From assembly GCF_963678635.1 (NCBI RefSeq), contig NC_087062.1, forward strand, positions 69,408,223 through 69,472,222: a stretch of DNA of 64,000 nucleotides, written 5' to 3'. This stretch comes from Symsagittifera roscoffensis (lineage: Eukaryota; Xenacoelomorpha; Acoela; Convolutidae). Position 1 is the first letter of the stretch. Every line of letters begins with the position of its first letter. Shown here one piece after another: positions 19,601 through 27,664 of this stretch. The notes beneath the pieces were generated by a model. The model did no database searches. It saw only the letters and a list, made by a program, of their open reading frames with translations, and was not told where the DNA came from. The position numbers and the translations under genes were made by a program.

Positions 19601-20643
19601 CGGGATATGCACATCTCCCGGATGGACTGAAGTTTGTGTATGCAATGGTAGCCTTACTTTCGGAAGGAAAATATGATGTGATCATATCGGCCCCGAATCG
19701 CATGATAGAATTGGAGAAAATGAGGCCACTTAAGGCTGAACTGCCTGCAGTATGGTCAGATATCTCAAACGCGATGAGAGGATTCAAGGACCACGCGCTA
19801 CACATGTTAGTGTTGGACGAAGTGCTGGGGTTGGAACTGTCCAACTTCAATCGGCAACTCAAACTGAAACCGAGAATAGACGACGACCATCGAGTGATCA
19901 CGGCAATGTCCAACGACTTATGGTTCCGAGCAATGGAAGTGGCGAGTGAAGACACAAGAAGAAAAAACTCACTAGAGACGAGAGCTCATCTGGAGGCGAT
20001 GGTTCTGAGAACCAAGCCGGAAGCCAACCAGTGGCTACACCTGAATCCTAGGGTAGCGGCATTGGGTGCAGATGCTTTTCAGCAAGGCCCCATAATGATC
20101 ACGAAAATACATGCCTACTTGTTGAAGGAGGTGAACCTGGCGGAAAATGCCGGAGAAAAGACCGCTGAGTTTGTGAACAGAGTGTGTCAGATTACTCTGG
20201 AAACCTTCTGGACTCAGGAAGTGAAGGGACAGGAGGGATTTGAAAGGACAGACAGCATGCTAGAAGGGTTGGGAGCCGGATGGACCGCGTCCTTCTTGGC
20301 AAAAGTTTACCCAAAAGTCTCGCACTATTTGATAAAAAGAATTCCTCCAAGCAGTAGTGAGAGTATCGATAGTGGAATTAATAGCCTTGTTCGTGACGTT
20401 CGGAGCGGAGAGTTTCGTGAAAGGACCGGCGATACTGCTTACGGATGGAATACAGAACCTGCGACTAGACGGACTTCTGACATTGATCGCAATAACCCAC
20501 GGAAACTTGGGAGGACTGGCACGTTGTCCAGAGCAGATGAAAGAGAGAGTGAGGAATCTGGATATGAAGAAATCCACGGACTCGTGGAACAAAATAAGAG
20601 ACCTGAGACACACTCTTATCCAATATCTCTTGCAGCAAAATAG
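16663..20643 (+). CDS. Giant third gene of the inner element, N-terminal part with SGNH hydrolase domain
   Basis: A 1326-codon frame in the place where env normally lies. A coiled coil spans about residues 160-225. An SGNH/GDSL hydrolase domain spans about 400-580 with all four blocks: GDS (Ser411), FGG (Gly431-432), GTND (Asn460) and DGIH (Asp554, His557). This family cleaves ester bonds in lipids or sugars. Related esterase domains are known in CR1-type LINEs. A second region near 890-1080 has a GIND motif (Asn922) and may be a decayed second copy. The last 100 residues are probably out of frame: from the A5 run at 20334-20338 the real coding switches to the next frame. No transmembrane anchor is evident, so it is not an ordinary envelope. 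Confidence 0.8.
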   Translation: MDNSNLDELMDLAEAYVGPMVDAIYRRLIERNFALEDPEVVMLLTALINILGHDNRGDRPTEVLLMAAYGERGVLDRSNMRVMRWRNGALSGSDLANEPGLGSSRTYQPGEMPMPSKPKPGLTRMHREMNSEATSSGSPLRAAVPPKRAKVTQKVQTNQTIQDLDEMNDQLRSTKKELDEMTRSMLQMEEDRDMWRKLFEDCNKKQGQEIERLRQEYKERSEQVALTTAVEKVIPARDIPRGQSPMELLTPREMSQTTETRPLAETNRVTIPDPSDTLGDPVVEQTVRKLIETAGRLVANKNAPGSGVTAPYGTIDDTGRVQLSQTVIRQGISNVTPLKGSSRIPERKVRKMPAKKVSRVIDVQKNNQLEYNFTGVPETDPRACFNRATWSPAVNLQQPPLGTSHLILGDSLVRVLSNLRTSWVTTVMAFGGATIAQLYRMVELMNPGKIPNEMILVGTNDISRGSDEQEALWESMMVCLFTTLWQKFSCAVLTVCTVPMNTRSLTASGRRHNEGVMRWNNILRNLANRNAGRMILMDIEHELRAMDQARLTTDGIHFDSIEGQAWLNRVFQERLEELEAELFDTGVLKEGGTVSDAVITTFVPPSLETRLGTVPAVTNYRQQSSSEPGRRTDVQDRLGEAPMRRTIHPRRRIGPVNQAIEEVARTSRSDTRSETTSTSREERPSRGSLLWSRSIPSPWHIYKDELMKLDLQRVSFIEDARRMLNGATLSVSKLYSITGVDWLIAASINFSSTTALRFADLEGLPSNNTMGPVNARPLQDVRLNHDEGNREERPGRFMTARAPIGQHVKIFRQLTTPPGHVKERVYPKLVNHDGDAQRHGGLTAITKDETIFAAYDKAEMRKAKIMVVANSEFVYTSKSLFWPDVIMLAAVDLDLLQSVSLAIGVQRQTEMNPITIVFAGINDHLHSRGFLSRLRDPATAENAVWPAIKDILESMGEVVDATKEGSFNKVALRVVFALSPGYAHLPDGLKFVYAMVALLSEGKYDVIISAPNRMIELEKMRPLKAELPAVWSDISNAMRGFKDHALHMLVLDEVLGLELSNFNRQLKLKPRIDDDHRVITAMSNDLWFRAMEVASEDTRRKNSLETRAHLEAMVLRTKPEANQWLHLNPRVAALGADAFQQGPIMITKIHAYLLKEVNLAENAGEKTAEFVNRVCQITLETFWTQEVKGQEGFERTDSMLEGLGAGWTASFLAKVYPKVSHYLIKRIPPSSSESIDSGINSLVRDVRSGEFRERTGDTAYGWNTEPATRRTSDIDRNNPRKLGRTGTLSRADERESEESGYEEIHGLVEQNKRPETHSYPISLAAK

Positions 20644-21061
20644 CTTTGGAACCGGAGAAGATGAGACAATTGAAAGAGAGGAAGATGTTAGACGATATGT
20701 TGAAGGCATGCCGCTATTAACAGATTTGAGCTTAGCTATGAGAACCGATCCCTTGGCGCTGATCAGAGGAGTCACGGAGTTCGTGACAGTGATCTATGGA
20801 CCAGCAGTCACGTTTGCGTTCCCTGACGTTAAAGTGGAAGCATATAGGAGGTCGGTGCTGCACCTGAACCTCATATCGGCAGTGGACGGTAGTACACTGA
20901 ACTGGTGTGAGCAGAACACATTGCGGGAGCTCATGAGTGCAGATCTGTTGTTTGCGAAGATATCAGAGCCAGAAATGACGATCATCAATTTTGACGATCA
21001 CTTCCGTGACCGCATGGGAGAAGTAGAAAGAGGACACATCGAGGTGTTTCCAAAGCTTTGA
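20339..21061 (+). CDS. Giant third gene, middle part after a one-base shift
   Basis: The frame from about 20339 (listed ORF 20357-21061, 234 codons) has a regular hydrophobic pattern expected of a folded protein, unlike the overlapping end of the previous frame. One extra A in the A5 run at 20334-20338 would explain the shift. It ends at TGA 21059-21061, but the same frame continues open into the next segment. No family recognised. Confidence 0.65.
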   Translation, partial: EFLQAVVRVSIVELIALFVTFGAESFVKGPAILLTDGIQNLRLDGLLTLIAITHGNLGGLARCPEQMKERVRNLDMKKSTDSWNKIRDLRHTLIQYLLQQNSFGTGEDETIEREEDVRRYVEGMPLLTDLSLAMRTDPLALIRGVTEFVTVIYGPAVTFAFPDVKVEAYRRSVLHLNLISAVDGSTLNWCEQNTLRELMSADLLFAKISEPEMTIINFDDHFRDRMGEVERGHIEVFPKL

Positions 21062-24000
21062 AATCTGAGACCCTATGACAAAACGAACGGTGAAATAACC
21101 AGAGTGCCTCGTCTCACTGCAGCATATCACAAGGTGAGAGAAGAGACGAAGGACTGGGGCGATTACAAGAAGCTACCGGAGGCAATCCCTGAATTCCCTC
21201 TAATAAGAAGGATGTTGCTCGGAGCAGTCTCCGTGGTACAAACTCCTAGGTTGAGAGCATTCGAAACCAATGAAAGGAGAATAGGGAATTTCGTGGGAAC
21301 GATGGATCCATACTTCGTAGGGAGAAATGCCGCCGTGTTACAGTACACACGATTTGCATACACGGATCAAGCGACGAGAAGGCGAATAAGCAACGCCGCT
21401 ACTCCCAAGCCTGGAAGATTTGATGAGGAATGGAAGGAATTAGGCTTAGCTCCGATGAGAATGAGAGGCAGGACAGAATTGCCTGAAGCCTCATTAATCC
21501 TGACCAGTGTGAAAAAGGAGATGAAAGTGGGAGGAATATTGCAGACGAGAACCTTCCTAGCACCCTTCGGCTGTGAAGAAATCAAAGTGGTCCATGGAGA
21601 AGAGGAAGATAAATCGGCCGGTACATTGCTCATACCGAGATTCCAGGAAGAAGCCGACAATGACGAACAAGGACCATCGAGCTCGAACAAGGATAAGTCA
21701 GAAGGAGATGACGGACAGGGTGGAAGCCGTCAGACTGAAGAACCCATGCAACAAGATCAAGCTGGTGGGGAAGACGACAGGGCATCGACAGGAGGAACAT
21801 CCAGCCTGGATTTCAATATCTTCAGTGATCTTGAGAACAATGCAGACACGTTGGAAACGACTGAGCCAGCGGATGAAGGCATCTCGACACTGGAACCTCC
21901 GTCAGCCTTTGAGGAAATGAAACGGAATTTGCCGGAGAGCAGCTCTCCTGGCAATTCAAGAAATAACGACCAGAGAATCTTCATGGAATCACCTCGGAGG
22001 AGAAGAATAGAGGCCTCAGCCAGAGTACCTTTCTTGGGAACGCTGCCTGAAGAAGAATGGGAAGTACATCACCGAGACCACGAGAGTAGGACGGGATGTA
22101 AGCTGGACAGAGTGGCGTTTATGGAAGAAGTCTGGACCGTGATTCAGAGCTATGGGACCCAGTCCATTCTCAAAACAGGTCTCAATCAACCCTTGATGAG
22201 AGAAGTACTTGACAAGCTTGATGAGTGTGAAGGGAGACTGAGTGAGTTATTGATCGACTCAGCCACTGATGAGAGTGAAGCGAATTCTCCCATCAAGATG
22301 ACACCGCAGGACGATGAAGGAGAGGTGGTGTACCTGTCAAGAAGCAGGAGAGGGACGATACGATCGAAAATGGTGATTGATAAAATCAATGCGATGAAAA
22401 TGAAGTTAGGCAGCAGAGTGATGCCGAGGAGGATCGGAAAGACGAAAGTAGATTCGGAAATATCGATGAAAGCTGGCAACTCAGCGAAAAGAAAACGTGT
22501 CGAGGAGGTCATGGATTTGGGGCAAGGTGATTATCAATTGTCTGGCACAGATAGAATATTAACCGATATAACGATGGTGCCACCCATTCTCATGGCGGGG
22601 ATAAAGTCAACCGGTTATAAGTCGAAAAGGAGTGACCGCACTCTGACTGGAGCAACGTTAGAAATGGAGATACTCAGCCAATGTGGAGAGAGCAAAATGA
22701 GGGACTTCAAGCCATCTCCCATGAACCATGGAAAGGGAAGTGTTGCAGGACAACTAACACCAGTGGAATACAACCGACTAACCGTGTCGGAGACAGTGTC
22801 GATAGAGGAACCCACTGGTGGATACATGGAGATGTTGGAATACCGAAACTCGGCTAGAGGGTATGTAATGGCCCTGGAAGACGAAAAAGCCATGGAGGGT
22901 TATCTGGAAATGATGTTGCAAGGCACCACCCTCAAGCAGAAGGCGTATGGAATTTTGGCGTCGTCTGACATACAGGCGGAAACAATCGAGCAGTTAGTGA
23001 GCCTTCCATGGAAAGCAGTAGTATTGAGGTACTTCGAAGAAGAAATGAGGACTACGCCAAGAATACATGCTCTGGTGGCAGTACCTTACGTAAGGACAGA
23101 GTTACAACTCAGATTCGCCTGGTGCATGATGGGACTGACTCGCGAAGAATATGATTCAGAAGAAAGGAAGAGATCAAAGGAGGAAAGAGTTTTCCTTATG
23201 ACGAATCTGAGGGATCTGATAGTCCAGGAGGGAGCAGCAGTAGCGTGTGCGAAGCGGAGAGATGCTCTCTGTTTCATTCGATTCCTGATAGAGCAGATTT
23301 CAGTACCTGCATTAAACACTTGTGTTAAAATGTTGAGGGAAGGCGATGAGCGAACGAAAGCCTTGTTCTTACTAGCAATGCTGGATATGCAGCAAAGTAA
23401 ACCGATGAGGGTGAACATGAAAGAACCTGAAGAATTGGAACCCATGAAAAAGATAGACGAGATCAGGAGATTCTCAAACAAGGAGTTGAGACTCACTAAA
23501 GAATCTATGGGAGCATTGCCGAAATCCAGTGAATACTGTGGACCGATCAACAAGAAATCATATAGCTACGTATCCGGGATCATAGGGATAGCGTACAATC
23601 CTTTCCTGAGTGAAGACATACGCGATTGCTTCTTTGATTATGAGCAGGCGGTGTTACTAAGATTCTGGACGTCCAGAATTGTAACGATTAAGAACGTTAA
23701 CAATCCACAGGCCAAATTGGGATTGGTCTTGGAAGAAGAGGTGACTGCACCTTCAGTACCAAAATCCGACAAGAGAGTGGAGTTTGGGTTGGGATTCTCA
23801 GATGAATTACTGAGAACGAGCTTGATAGCAGTGTGGGAATTGATGAGGCCATCATGGTGTCCTAGTCCCAACGCTGACTCAATATTACGAGCGACACAAG
23901 ACGTACAGAGGGAACTGAATGCAGACTGTAACCTGCGTGACCTCAACATCATATATAATGTGATTATAACAGCCTCTAAGAGCAACGGAGCAGATAAAGT

Positions 24001-25378
24001 AGAGTTGCCCGGCTGGGGACCAGAAGACTGGGTCAAACCTGGTAGCTGTCTGGCAGAAGTGTGTGGACTGGAGGGTCATGTTTGTGGAGGTCTAGACTGT
24101 GTGAAAACCCTGGAGAAACAACACAAGCAATTGACAGTATTGTTTGGAAATGTGGTGATGAAAGCAAGAACGGAGACGGAACTGATAGCAGATTGCCATG
24201 GAGGAACCGATGTGAATCTAGTGACTGCATTAGGATTCTACAGCATGTTTGGTTCTTTAGAGTCACTATTGAATCTAGAACAGAAACATGAGATGGTCAC
24301 AGCCATCAGCGTAGAAATATTCCCAGGAGTTCTGCAGACTGAGCAGAAATATCTAGGAAAATGGAGGGAAGCAATCGAAACAGAGATAAACATCAGACAC
24401 AGCGAAACTTATTGTAGACCATCAGGAGCACGATATTTGGTGGGTTCAACGTTGGCTCCAATGTGCAAGAGCAGGTATCCTGTACATTTCGTAGCTGTGG
24501 ACGTGAAGAGTACAAGAACGATTGTGGATCAAGCCTTCTCAGTGCCGAAGTGTGTGAGATTGGCGAGAATGTCTGAAAAGTCTTACGAGTTACTATGTAA
24601 GATGTTCTCAGCAATTCCAGAGAGAACCAAAGAAGAGTTAGAGTCAATACTAGGAAAGAAGTTCATGGGATATGTGAGCGGGAACTTCAGTGACTTCGAA
24701 AAACAGAAACAGAGAGGATCAACTGTCACAGATTACAATGCAGTAGATGAGAATGATGAAATCCACCGAGTGATGATGGAAGTGGAACCATTGCTGGAAG
24801 CTTCGGGAAAACGTAATTGGAGGAGCATCATGTTGACGCATGACGAGTTTCCTTGCCACTGCTTGCTGCAGACCTGGTTGTATCCCAAGCGTAGTAATCT
24901 GATGTTGATCTGGGACTCTGGAGAGCTGCTCTCCATGGGTTTACCAGATTCATCACAGCCCGTAACAATACTGATAGTGGGAGTTATGATGGCGATACGA
25001 TGGCTGGAAGCTCATGTGAGAGAAAATAATAGACAGGAGGCGCCGACGAGAGAACAATTGCGGAAATTAGATTGTCTAAAAGATTTAGATCTTTTTGAGA
25101 CAATGTGCAAAGTTCTAAACATTCCGATGGAAGTGAAGAAGATATGGGCGAGAAAACAATTGATGCCATGGTTCAGAGCTAACATGACTGCATGGTTGTA
25201 CGAGTATGCGAAAAAGCATATGTCGAGGCATGGCAGAGTGTACAGTGAATATCAGCTGGACATTGGGGCAGGAGCTTACAAGCGAGCTTTCGTGACTCAT
25301 CGGAATGCAGTGACCACCGCCGTGAAAAGAATTTCCAGGACGGTGAGCGTAGTGGAAATGAGAAGGCAGAGATGCTGA
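21062..25378 (+). CDS. Giant third gene, C-terminal part, unknown function
   Basis: In frame with the middle part after one TGA. The listed ORF 21104-25378 has 1424 codons. An acidic, Ser/Glu-rich stretch lies near residues 170-290. The remainder is alpha-helix-like with a Cys-containing segment around residue 980 (CLAEVCGLEGHVCGGLDC). I recognise no domain and see no signal peptide or membrane anchor. Together with the two preceding parts the gene would encode about 2,900 residues, longer than Gag and Pol of the same element together. A structural, enzymatic or host-interaction role is possible but unsupported. Confidence 0.7.
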   Translation, partial: NLRPYDKTNGEITRVPRLTAAYHKVREETKDWGDYKKLPEAIPEFPLIRRMLLGAVSVVQTPRLRAFETNERRIGNFVGTMDPYFVGRNAAVLQYTRFAYTDQATRRRISNAATPKPGRFDEEWKELGLAPMRMRGRTELPEASLILTSVKKEMKVGGILQTRTFLAPFGCEEIKVVHGEEEDKSAGTLLIPRFQEEADNDEQGPSSSNKDKSEGDDGQGGSRQTEEPMQQDQAGGEDDRASTGGTSSLDFNIFSDLENNADTLETTEPADEGISTLEPPSAFEEMKRNLPESSSPGNSRNNDQRIFMESPRRRRIEASARVPFLGTLPEEEWEVHHRDHESRTGCKLDRVAFMEEVWTVIQSYGTQSILKTGLNQPLMREVLDKLDECEGRLSELLIDSATDESEANSPIKMTPQDDEGEVVYLSRSRRGTIRSKMVIDKINAMKMKLGSRVMPRRIGKTKVDSEISMKAGNSAKRKRVEEVMDLGQGDYQLSGTDRILTDITMVPPILMAGIKSTGYKSKRSDRTLTGATLEMEILSQCGESKMRDFKPSPMNHGKGSVAGQLTPVEYNRLTVSETVSIEEPTGGYMEMLEYRNSARGYVMALEDEKAMEGYLEMMLQGTTLKQKAYGILASSDIQAETIEQLVSLPWKAVVLRYFEEEMRTTPRIHALVAVPYVRTELQLRFAWCMMGLTREEYDSEERKRSKEERVFLMTNLRDLIVQEGAAVACAKRRDALCFIRFLIEQISVPALNTCVKMLREGDERTKALFLLAMLDMQQSKPMRVNMKEPEELEPMKKIDEIRRFSNKELRLTKESMGALPKSSEYCGPINKKSYSYVSGIIGIAYNPFLSEDIRDCFFDYEQAVLLRFWTSRIVTIKNVNNPQAKLGLVLEEEVTAPSVPKSDKRVEFGLGFSDELLRTSLIAVWELMRPSWCPSPNADSILRATQDVQRELNADCNLRDLNIIYNVIITASKSNGADKVELPGWGPEDWVKPGSCLAEVCGLEGHVCGGLDCVKTLEKQHKQLTVLFGNVVMKARTETELIADCHGGTDVNLVTALGFYSMFGSLESLLNLEQKHEMVTAISVEIFPGVLQTEQKYLGKWREAIETEINIRHSETYCRPSGARYLVGSTLAPMCKSRYPVHFVAVDVKSTRTIVDQAFSVPKCVRLARMSEKSYELLCKMFSAIPERTKEELESILGKKFMGYVSGNFSDFEKQKQRGSTVTDYNAVDENDEIHRVMMEVEPLLEASGKRNWRSIMLTHDEFPCHCLLQTWLYPKRSNLMLIWDSGELLSMGLPDSSQPVTILIVGVMMAIRWLEAHVRENNRQEAPTREQLRKLDCLKDLDLFETMCKVLNIPMEVKKIWARKQLMPWFRANMTAWLYEYAKKHMSRHGRVYSEYQLDIGAGAYKRAFVTHRNAVTTAVKRISRTVSVVEMRRQRC

Positions 25379-25578
25379 AAGAAGATTTGGAGAGAAACGT
25401 GACGTTGTGTCTCCACAACAGTTTCTGCAGAAACAGAGAATCCAACGTGGATCCCCTACCTTGCTGTAAACAGAGGGTAGAAGAGCAGAAGTGTTGGAGG
25501 ACGGCTTCCAACAGCGTCAGGATAGCCAATGATGTGCTACAGGACACGGAAACCGAAAGTGCGGAGTCAGTATCATAG
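25372..25578 (+). CDS. Small ORF after the third gene, doubtful
   Basis: 68 codons overlapping the end of the previous frame at ATGCTGA. It could be a C-terminal extension reached by a shift or a chance frame. It is Cys- and Glu-rich with no family. Confidence 0.25.
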   Translation: MLKEDLERNVTLCLHNSFCRNRESNVDPLPCCKQRVEEQKCWRTASNSVRIANDVLQDTETESAESVS

Positions 25579-26409
25579 GAGGAAGAAATGGAACATTGAT
25601 GAATGGTCGAGAAAACAAGAGGCAACAAGAAAGAAAATTAGAAGAATTTAGAAGTTTTAGAACTTCTAAACGACGAAAAAAGAAGAGAACAAAGGAGTGA
25701 TGAAGAAAAAGAATTGTTTTATGTGTGTGAAAAACTCAAGTGAGAAACCAAGCAACCAAGTTGTAATTGAAAACTGAAACATTTAGTTGAGTTTTGAAAT
25801 TGTTGCATTTATAAATTTGCATTTTGATTTTAGTTGAAGTGGCTTTAGAGACACTCACTTATTATTTATTTAGAAAGGCTTGAGGGAAGAGTATATTTAA
25901 ATATTCCAGCCTGCATGATTGTTTTTAATCACTTAGGAAGACTGATCACTTTGTGGTGACGTGGAAGGCTTGAGTAATCTCTCGAAGAGGGAGATTGTTT
26001 CATTGTTCTTTCTAACCACAGAGTTTCTTAGTTTTAATATTCAGGACAATAACAAGCAAGATTTCCGAAGGGAAGAAGTATAGAAGGATAATTTTAGCTT
26101 GTTGGTTGGCAGGACTGTCCTGCAAGCCAACACCTTTTAAATCTAAGAGAAAAAGTTTTAATCGGGACATTGACATTGGAAGTCAGAAAATATGTTTTAT
26201 CTTAAGTCATATCCTCAATGTGCAGATTAATGAGAGAATTTGAAGGCTATAATGATGTAGTATGATGCCATTTATATTCTGCAGTGAGTCAATGTGACGT
26301 GGATAAAAGTAATTTCGTGCATTTTGTAAATTCTGTTCGATGACACTGTAACCATTTTACGAACATTGCGCGATTCAATGAGGACATTGACCGGACTGTC
26401 CGGGGAGTA
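25579..26409 (+). other. Non-coding 3' region of the inner element
   Basis: About 830 bp of AT-rich sequence without a gene between the third gene and the 3' LTR. It ends in the short G-rich tract beside the LTR. Confidence 0.6.
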
Positions 26410-27330
26410 TGTGACATTCGACCAGAATGGCCAAAATGCAATCTCTGCAGACTTCGAAATTTTAGCAGTGAACCTTCCGAGTTAATGATTTTGAAGGATT
26501 AACGACGTTATTCGGATGATTAGCAGAACGGTGAAGGTCAGGATATTCCCGTATTTTAAAATTTTAAATTTTCGAAGTGATGACGTAACATTTCTGAGAA
26601 ATGCTGAAACGGCCATTTTAACAAAAAACGAGAGAGAAAACACAACAACATTAGTTGCGCTGACGATAACAGCGATAATCGTGATTGAAAAACAGCAGCA
26701 GATTGCAGGAATAGCAGAGAACGTTCCGAGTTGCAACTATTGTGCTGCTACAATAGTTGCAAGGCCGTTGCGAGCAACGGTGAAGGGTGAGAAACCAGCC
26801 TTCCGGATTAGGAGGAAATCAAGATTAGCGAACTTGATTCAGTGGATTCAAGAATTCGGAAGGGTTTCGGGACTGAAACTTTTAGCCTGTTATAAAAACT
26901 TTTAGCTTCCTGTCATGTCCTGACTTGAATTTAATTAATATTTGGATTCATTTTGATAAGGATGAGAAGCTAGGAGTTGGGGGAAAGGGTTGATCCATCT
27001 TCGATGGAGATGATGATTTTTATCTACTGAACAAAAACAATAGTAATATAATAAATAGTAGCCCTGTTTTTAGGAGTGACCTCGTGGTCTGGGGATACTG
27101 AGACCCAGCCATGAGCTCACTATTTGCATGTAATTAAGTTAATTTGAGCGTTCTGGTCGAAGCCGGAGAACAGTAACGTTTTTGTCGACCCGATGTTGGA
27201 AAGACCACCGAAAAGTACTGGCTTGGTAGAGACGGTGAAAAGCATGCAAAGCTCTGTTTAGACGCTAGCCAGTCGTCTTAAGACTTAGTTTTGTTATCCG
27301 TCGATATGTATCTTCCGGGCGAATGTTACA
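26410..27330 (+). repeat. 3' LTR of the inner element
   Basis: Matches the 5' LTR. A short G-rich stretch (GTCCGGGGAGTA) directly before it is the candidate polypurine tract. AATAAA lies at 27049-27054. Confidence 0.93.
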
Positions 27331-27664
27331 TGAATACTTTTTGCAGTATTCCTTTCATCTCTGAATTATCGGAAATCATATTCCAGAATTTTTGCATTTG
27401 AGCATAAGTGTAGATTGAAGCGCCTTGGCTAGAGGCAAGAGAATGCTTAATCTTTTGAATTATCTCTTTTGGTTTAAAGAGATATGGTCCTGCAACCCTT
27501 GTAATTTGAGGGGTTATTTCAATCCAGGACTTATCATCATCAACATCTAGTTGAAAGAGATTCGAATGTTTGTCGGAGCAGTCTTGTAGATCTGCCGACT
27601 GAAAAGTTTGTCGCGTAATTGGATCGACAAATCGAATGTTTTCCTTAAACATTATAGCATTCAT
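27331..27664 (-). pseudogene. Env-like ectodomain, second segment (frameshifted, truncated by insertion)
   Basis: This frame continues the env-like protein after its first segment runs into a stop at 27645. The two frames overlap by 20 bp, so a one-base indel is likely. It encodes about 110 residues without a membrane segment and ends exactly where the nested LTR starts. The reading then enters the LTR and stops within two codons. Confidence 0.65.

Larger units (their letters stand above)
2778..27330 (+). mobile_element. Inner giant Ty3/gypsy-type LTR retroelement, 24.55 kb
   Basis: The 921-bp LTRs at 2778-3698 and 26410-27330 differ at four positions that I could count. Termini form a near-perfect inverted repeat (TGTGACATTC and GAATGTTACA). 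In plus orientation they enclose a 3-kb leader, Gag-protease, RT-RNase H, integrase with a macro-like tail, and a giant third gene with an SGNH hydrolase domain. This length is far above the usual 5-10 kb for the group, although giant LTR elements of 20-30 kb are known in some plants and flatworms. No target duplication is visible. The reading frames carry two in-frame TGA codons and three one-base shifts in addition to the expected gag-pol shift. Confidence 0.93.

Noticed and set aside
19224-19955. 243-codon minus-strand frame opposite the third gene
   Set aside because: Shadow frame; the plus strand has motif support.
12913-21061. TGA codons as selenocysteine or a reassigned code
   Set aside because: Only isolated TGAs in degraded elements; host exons use TGA-free frames but give no positive evidence for reassignment.
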